Source: DATJGF01 sp035495315 (GTDB lineage: Bacteria > Verrucomicrobiota > Verrucomicrobiia > Limisphaerales > UBA8199). From it: a stretch of 64,000 nucleotides of DNA. The notes under the pieces are model-generated. The model made no database searches. It saw nothing but the letters and a program-made list of their open reading frames with translations, and was not told the DNA's origin. Location: positions 1 through 64,000 of the forward strand of contig DATJGF010000185.1 in assembly GCA_035495315.1 (NCBI GenBank), given 5' to 3'. The position numbers and the translations under genes were made by a program. This document shows, one piece after another, positions 60,090 through 64,000 of this stretch (positions are counted from its first letter, which is position 1; each line of letters opens with the position of its first letter).

Positions 60090-62747
60090 TTAGACCCACG
60101 CCTTGCGGATCAGCCAGGTCTTAACAATTTGGGTCAGGCCGACGTAGCAAAGCAGGGTGATCGCAAGCAGCGGCCAATAGAGTAAGGGCAGGGGAACAAA
60201 TCCTAATTTGGGCGCCAGCGGTGAGTAAGGCAAATAAGCCCCCGCTGCCATAACCAGGAGAGTCGTCATCGTTAGCTGCCAACTGGCGCGCGATTGGACA
60301 AATGGGAGAAGGTTGGTGCGAATGACATGGATGATGAGTGTCTGAGTCATCAGCGATTCGACGAACCAGCCTGTGCTGAACAAGGCGGAGGCGTAGGTTT
60401 TGTTTGGATCGGCAGCGGGCGGGAAACGATAAGCCAGCTCGGGAGGTGGCATTAACCCCAGCGAATTGCATTTGAAAACAAACCACATCATGAGGTAGGT
60501 GGTATAATCGAAGATTGAGCTGATCGGCCCGACAAAAATGATAAACCGGGCGATCTCCCCAATGTGCCAGGGCCGGGGTTTGGCAATCTGTTGCGGGCCG
60601 ACATTGTCGGTTGGAATAGGGATTTGTGAGAAATCGTAAAGCAGGTTGTTGGTCAGGATTTGCAAAGGTTGCATCGGCAAGTACGGCAGCCAGGCGCTTG
60701 CCCCAATCACGCTAAACATATTGCCGAAGTTCGAACTGGCCCCCATTCGCACGTACTTAAGGATATTAACGAATACCTTGCGTCCTTCGAGGACCCCTTC
60801 TTCCAGGACCAGCAAGCTTTTTTCCAGTAGAATTACATCCGCCGATTCTTTTGCGATATCGACCGCATTATCGACCGAGATGCCGACATCGGCGGCGCGC
60901 AAAGCCGGGGCGTCGTTGATGCCATCGCCGATGAAACCGACGACGTGTCCTTTTTGTTGAATCGCCTTGACGATCCGCTGCTTGTGCGCCGGGGAGAGGC
61001 GCGCAAAAATGTCGGTGCTCCCAACAGCCTCGGCGAGTTGTAGATCGGACATTGTTTCGACCTGGCTGCCCAGAACGATTTTTTCAGCATTTATTCCGAC
61101 TTCGCGGCATACTTTGCGAGTGACCAGGTCATTGTCGCCTGTCAGGACCTTGACGTTAATACCATGCTGACAAAGCACGCTGATGGCTTTGGCGGCCGTG
61201 TCCTTGGGGGGATCCAGGAAAGCCAGATAGCCGGTGAGGACCAAGTCTGACTCGTCTGCCTTTGAATAAGCCGGGCGCTTGTCCAGTTTCTTCGTGGCGA
61301 CCGCCAACACGCGAAAGCCGTCTTCACTCAAGTCATTGACTTGCTCGATAAGATTGCCGACCAAAATTGGCTCCATCGCGAAAACCTCGCCTTCGCTCTC
61401 GAAATGGGTGCACCTGGCGAAGACAGCTTCCGGCGCGCCTTTGGTGAGCAACTGCCGCTCGCCACCGGGGCCCTCAACGGCGACCGACATCATGCGCCGC
61501 GAGAAGTCGAAAGGGATTTCGTCCACTTTGGTGTACCGTTCCAGCGAAAGTTCCTTATGCAGTTCCTGGTGCTGCAGCACAGCGCGGTCGAGCACATTCT
61601 TGAGACCGGTTTGAAAATGGCTGATCAAGTAGGCGTCGCGGAGGACTTCCTGGTTCTCGTTCTTGAAGACGTCGCAATAGATTTCCAGGATGACTTTGTC
61701 GATGGTGAGGGTGCCGGTCTTGTCGGTGCACAGCACGTTCATCGCGCCAAAGTTTTGGATCGAGTTCAGGCGCTTGACGATGACCTTCTTTTTGGACATC
61801 GCCAGCGCGCCTTTGGAGAGGCAAACCGAGACAATCATCGGCAACATCTCCGGCGTCAGGCCGACGGCAATCGCCAGCGAAAAGAAGAAAGCCTCCTTCC
61901 AATCGTGCTTGCTTAGCCCGTTGATCACGAAAACCAGCGGCACCATCACCGCCATAAAACGGATCATCAGCCATGTGAAGCGCTTTACACCGCGTTCGAA
62001 GGCGCTGTCAGCCTGCTGCCCCGATAAGCTCTTGGCTACCTTGCCGAAATAGGTCTGGCCGCCGGTGGCAAAGATGATGGCGGTTGCCGAACCGCTCTCC
62101 ACGCTCGTGCCAAGGAAACAGAGGTTCGTGCGCTCGATGGCAGAGACTTTGTCACGGGTATCGAGGGCATCGGATTTTTCGACAGGTAATGATTCCCCGG
62201 TTAAGGTCGCCTGGATAACGAACAGGTCCTTGGCCGAGAGCAACCGCACGTCCCCTGGCACCATGTCCCCTGCGCAAAGCTTAACCACATCTCCAGGCAC
62301 GAGTTGTTGGAGGGGAATTTCTTTGATCAGCCTGTCCCGGCAAACGGTCGCGGTAACGCGGATCATGGCCTTGAGTTTGGCGGCGGCGGTATCTGCCCGC
62401 GTCTCTTGAATAAAACGCAGCGATAAGCCCAGCAGGACCATTACCAACATGATAATGCCGGTAATCACATCGCCCTGGGGAGCGACAAAGGAGATAATGG
62501 CCAGGACGGTTAAAAGAATCACCAGCGGGTTGCGGGCCGCAACATACAGGCGTTCCAGCCAGCCGTGCCGCTTTTCGTGCGCGACTTCATTGGGGCCGTA
62601 TTTTTCGAGACGCGCTGCGACCTCCTCCTCCGTCAGGCCTGCTGAAGAAGAACCGAGCAGCTGCAGCACCTCAGTGCTGTCCTTCATCGCTACTTCCTGA
62701 GCGAAGTCGATGACGCGCTGGTTGTTCGAGCTTTTGAGACTCGGCAT
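60090..62747 (-). CDS. mgtA: Magnesium-translocating P-type ATPase
   Basis: An 885-residue inner-membrane pump of the MgtA/MgtB (P3B) group. Visible landmarks: actuator TGES in ATLTGESLPVEK, transmembrane LAIAVGLTPEMLPMIV, phosphorylation site CTDKTGTLT, and hinge GDGINDAPALRAADVGI. At least ten hydrophobic segments are present. The LTPEMLP motif supports Mg over Ca pumps. It would be needed under low Mg; no Mg-sensing leader was recognised upstream of 62747. It converges on mntR. Confidence 0.95.
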   Translation of the reverse strand: MPSLKSSNNQRVIDFAQEVAMKDSTEVLQLLGSSSAGLTEEEVAARLEKYGPNEVAHEKRHGWLERLYVAARNPLVILLTVLAIISFVAPQGDVITGIIMLVMVLLGLSLRFIQETRADTAAAKLKAMIRVTATVCRDRLIKEIPLQQLVPGDVVKLCAGDMVPGDVRLLSAKDLFVIQATLTGESLPVEKSDALDTRDKVSAIERTNLCFLGTSVESGSATAIIFATGGQTYFGKVAKSLSGQQADSAFERGVKRFTWLMIRFMAVMVPLVFVINGLSKHDWKEAFFFSLAIAVGLTPEMLPMIVSVCLSKGALAMSKKKVIVKRLNSIQNFGAMNVLCTDKTGTLTIDKVILEIYCDVFKNENQEVLRDAYLISHFQTGLKNVLDRAVLQHQELHKELSLERYTKVDEIPFDFSRRMMSVAVEGPGGERQLLTKGAPEAVFARCTHFESEGEVFAMEPILVGNLIEQVNDLSEDGFRVLAVATKKLDKRPAYSKADESDLVLTGYLAFLDPPKDTAAKAISVLCQHGINVKVLTGDNDLVTRKVCREVGINAEKIVLGSQVETMSDLQLAEAVGSTDIFARLSPAHKQRIVKAIQQKGHVVGFIGDGINDAPALRAADVGISVDNAVDIAKESADVILLEKSLLVLEEGVLEGRKVFVNILKYVRMGASSNFGNMFSVIGASAWLPYLPMQPLQILTNNLLYDFSQIPIPTDNVGPQQIAKPRPWHIGEIARFIIFVGPISSIFDYTTYLMMWFVFKCNSLGLMPPPELAYRFPPAADPNKTYASALFSTGWFVESLMTQTLIIHVIRTNLLPFVQSRASWQLTMTTLLVMAAGAYLPYSPLAPKLGFVPLPLLYWPLLAITLLCYVGLTQIVKTWLIRKAWV

Positions 62748-62841
62748 AGGCAGTTGTTACTGCGGCTCAAGATTGTCGCTCTTGGCACCTTAGTCTACAG
62801 GAAAGTCTGGAAAAAGCTGGTCCTGTCAGGCGTAGCGGGTT

Positions 62842-63864
62842 ATGAAACCCTGGATGGTTCAGAAGGAACAAAGCGGCCACACGTGCGTTGAATGCATCCG
62901 GTATTCTTACCTGTTTATGGCAGGACTATCGGTCTTGATCGTCTGGTTGCATTTGGCAACGCTGCTGCTGGCTGCCCTGTTTGCCTACCTCGCCCTGACA
63001 AGACTCGAAATCAAGCTGCGATGGGGCCGGACTTTCGCGGTGATTTTGTTTGTACTGGCATTGGGTGGCATCGCTTATGTCATTGCCTACTTCACGAACC
63101 AGACCATTCACGCGTTGCCCGAAATCGGTGAGAAGGCCATTCCGGCGATTATCAACTGGGCGAAGGAACACGGAATTGAACTGCCTTTTACCGATTATGA
63201 CAGCCTAAAGGACCTGGCTTTTGATACGGTGAAAACGGAGGTCCAGTTTTTGGCGAGTTTCGCTAAATTCGCCCGAGGCGCTTCGACCCAAGCGCTGTTT
63301 TTAGCCGCTGGCTGCGTCGTCGCTGTCAGCATCTACCTTAATCCGCGGTTCGAACTCACCTCAAGCCACCAAAACAAGTCACTCAATCTTTACTCGGCTT
63401 GCTGTCAGGAAATCGCTGGCCGTTTCCGGACCTTATACGGCAGTTTTGTGACCGTGATGGGGGCACAGATCATTATTTCAGCCATCAATACTGTGCTGAC
63501 GGGCATCTTTGTTTTGGCCTTTCAGATGCCATACGCTGTGGTGATCATTGGTGTGACCTTCTTTTGCGGATTGTTGCCAGTGGTTGGCAATCTGATCAGT
63601 AACACCATGGTAGTAGCGATTGGGTTTACCGTCTCGCCCCGGCTGGCACTCGGGGCTCTCATGTTTCTGATAGTGATTCACAAGCTCGAATATTTCCTGA
63701 ACAGCAAAATTGTTGGGTGGCGTATTCACAATCCACTCTGGCTCACTCTGTTGGGTCTAATCGTCGGAGAACGACTGCTAGGCATTCCCGGCATGATACT
63801 CGCGCCAGTTGTACTTAATTATATCCGCTTGGAAATGTCGCGGGTTTCAGTAAGCAGCGCCTAA
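62842..63864 (+). CDS. AI-2E family transporter
   Basis: Integral membrane protein of 340 residues with about eight hydrophobic segments, belonging to the AI-2E transporter family (Pfam PF01594). The C-terminal YFLNSKIVGWRIHNPLWLTL and LGIPGMILAPVVLNYIR are the conserved end. Family members have been linked to AI-2 export or Na/H exchange, so substrate is uncertain. It is transcribed away from mgtA, sharing the 94-base gap. An alternative start at MAGLSVLIV is possible but would drop the first segment. Confidence 0.88.
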   Translation: MKPWMVQKEQSGHTCVECIRYSYLFMAGLSVLIVWLHLATLLLAALFAYLALTRLEIKLRWGRTFAVILFVLALGGIAYVIAYFTNQTIHALPEIGEKAIPAIINWAKEHGIELPFTDYDSLKDLAFDTVKTEVQFLASFAKFARGASTQALFLAAGCVVAVSIYLNPRFELTSSHQNKSLNLYSACCQEIAGRFRTLYGSFVTVMGAQIIISAINTVLTGIFVLAFQMPYAVVIIGVTFFCGLLPVVGNLISNTMVVAIGFTVSPRLALGALMFLIVIHKLEYFLNSKIVGWRIHNPLWLTLLGLIVGERLLGIPGMILAPVVLNYIRLEMSRVSVSSA

Positions 63865-64000
63865 CCCTAAGGGATCGAGGTGTTAACAAAGTTAGAGCCT
63901 TGCTACCCTTCCGCTGTACAAGACCACAAGACCAAGGCACCAAAAAATCGACTGGCTTTACACAAATACGGCTGAGTATGGTGTCTATTTAATACATTTG

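Overview
The window looks like a chromosomal segment from a member of the Verrucomicrobiota, most likely the Limisphaerales/Pedosphaera-like lineage. Supporting signs are a Minf_1886-family protein (a family I know as restricted to Planctomycetes and Verrucomicrobia), two pseudopilin-like proteins with the [22 protein letters not shown] signature, a very large secreted LamG/Ig-domain protein, secreted glycoside hydrolases, and intergenic regions packed with short palindromic and inverted repeats. Taxonomy is inferred from gene content; no rRNA or tRNA gene was seen.

Layout. 1-5.8 kb: end of a FeoA-domain gene, then a minus-strand heme cluster (hemE-hemN, a repeat block, hemY/hemG-hemH). 6.2-8.5 kb: two plus-strand genes of unknown function. 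8.5-13.7 kb: minus-strand FHA gene, SRP RNA, dnaX, ybaB, recR and a HAD phosphatase; ffs-dnaX-ybaB-recR is a classic information-processing cluster. 13.8-22.4 kb: M16 peptidase, Minf_1886 protein, leuS (with a repeat-derived in-frame insertion) and an unrecognised 676-residue protein. 22.4-30.4 kb: nested inverted-repeat element, rdgB, secreted cyclophilin, inositol-phosphatase family protein, transglutaminase-like protein, valS, then a GxxExxY gene bounded by perfect 30-bp inverted repeats with an internally deleted relative beside it. 30.5-37.9 kb: citramalate synthase, and an alpha-glucan/trehalose pair (malQ and a TreS-maltokinase fusion). 38.4-46.1 kb: secreted FG-GAP protein coupled to an enolase-superfamily epimerase, a pseudopilin-like protein and the giant LamG/Ig protein. 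46.1-55.8 kb: NarL-type regulator with a terminator-bearing leader, small secreted protein, GH38-like alpha-mannosidase, S8 peptidase, and a histidine kinase/response regulator pair. 55.8-64 kb: a frameshifted remnant of a four-helix-bundle suffix protein, a phosphotransferase, a second pseudopilin-like gene, a carbohydrate porin divergent from mntR, mgtA, and an AI-2E family transporter.

The recognised functions form coherent blocks: heme synthesis, DNA replication/recombination, aminoacyl-tRNA synthesis, isoleucine precursor supply, storage-glucan metabolism, extracellular polymer degradation, and Mn/Mg homeostasis. The most unusual layer is the repeats. At least eight families of short inverted or palindromic sequences fill the gaps. 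In two places (feoA tail, leuS insertion) repeat-like DNA is translated as part of a protein. In one place a small nuclease-like gene is bounded by inverted repeats and accompanied by a deletion derivative, which looks like an undescribed mobile unit.
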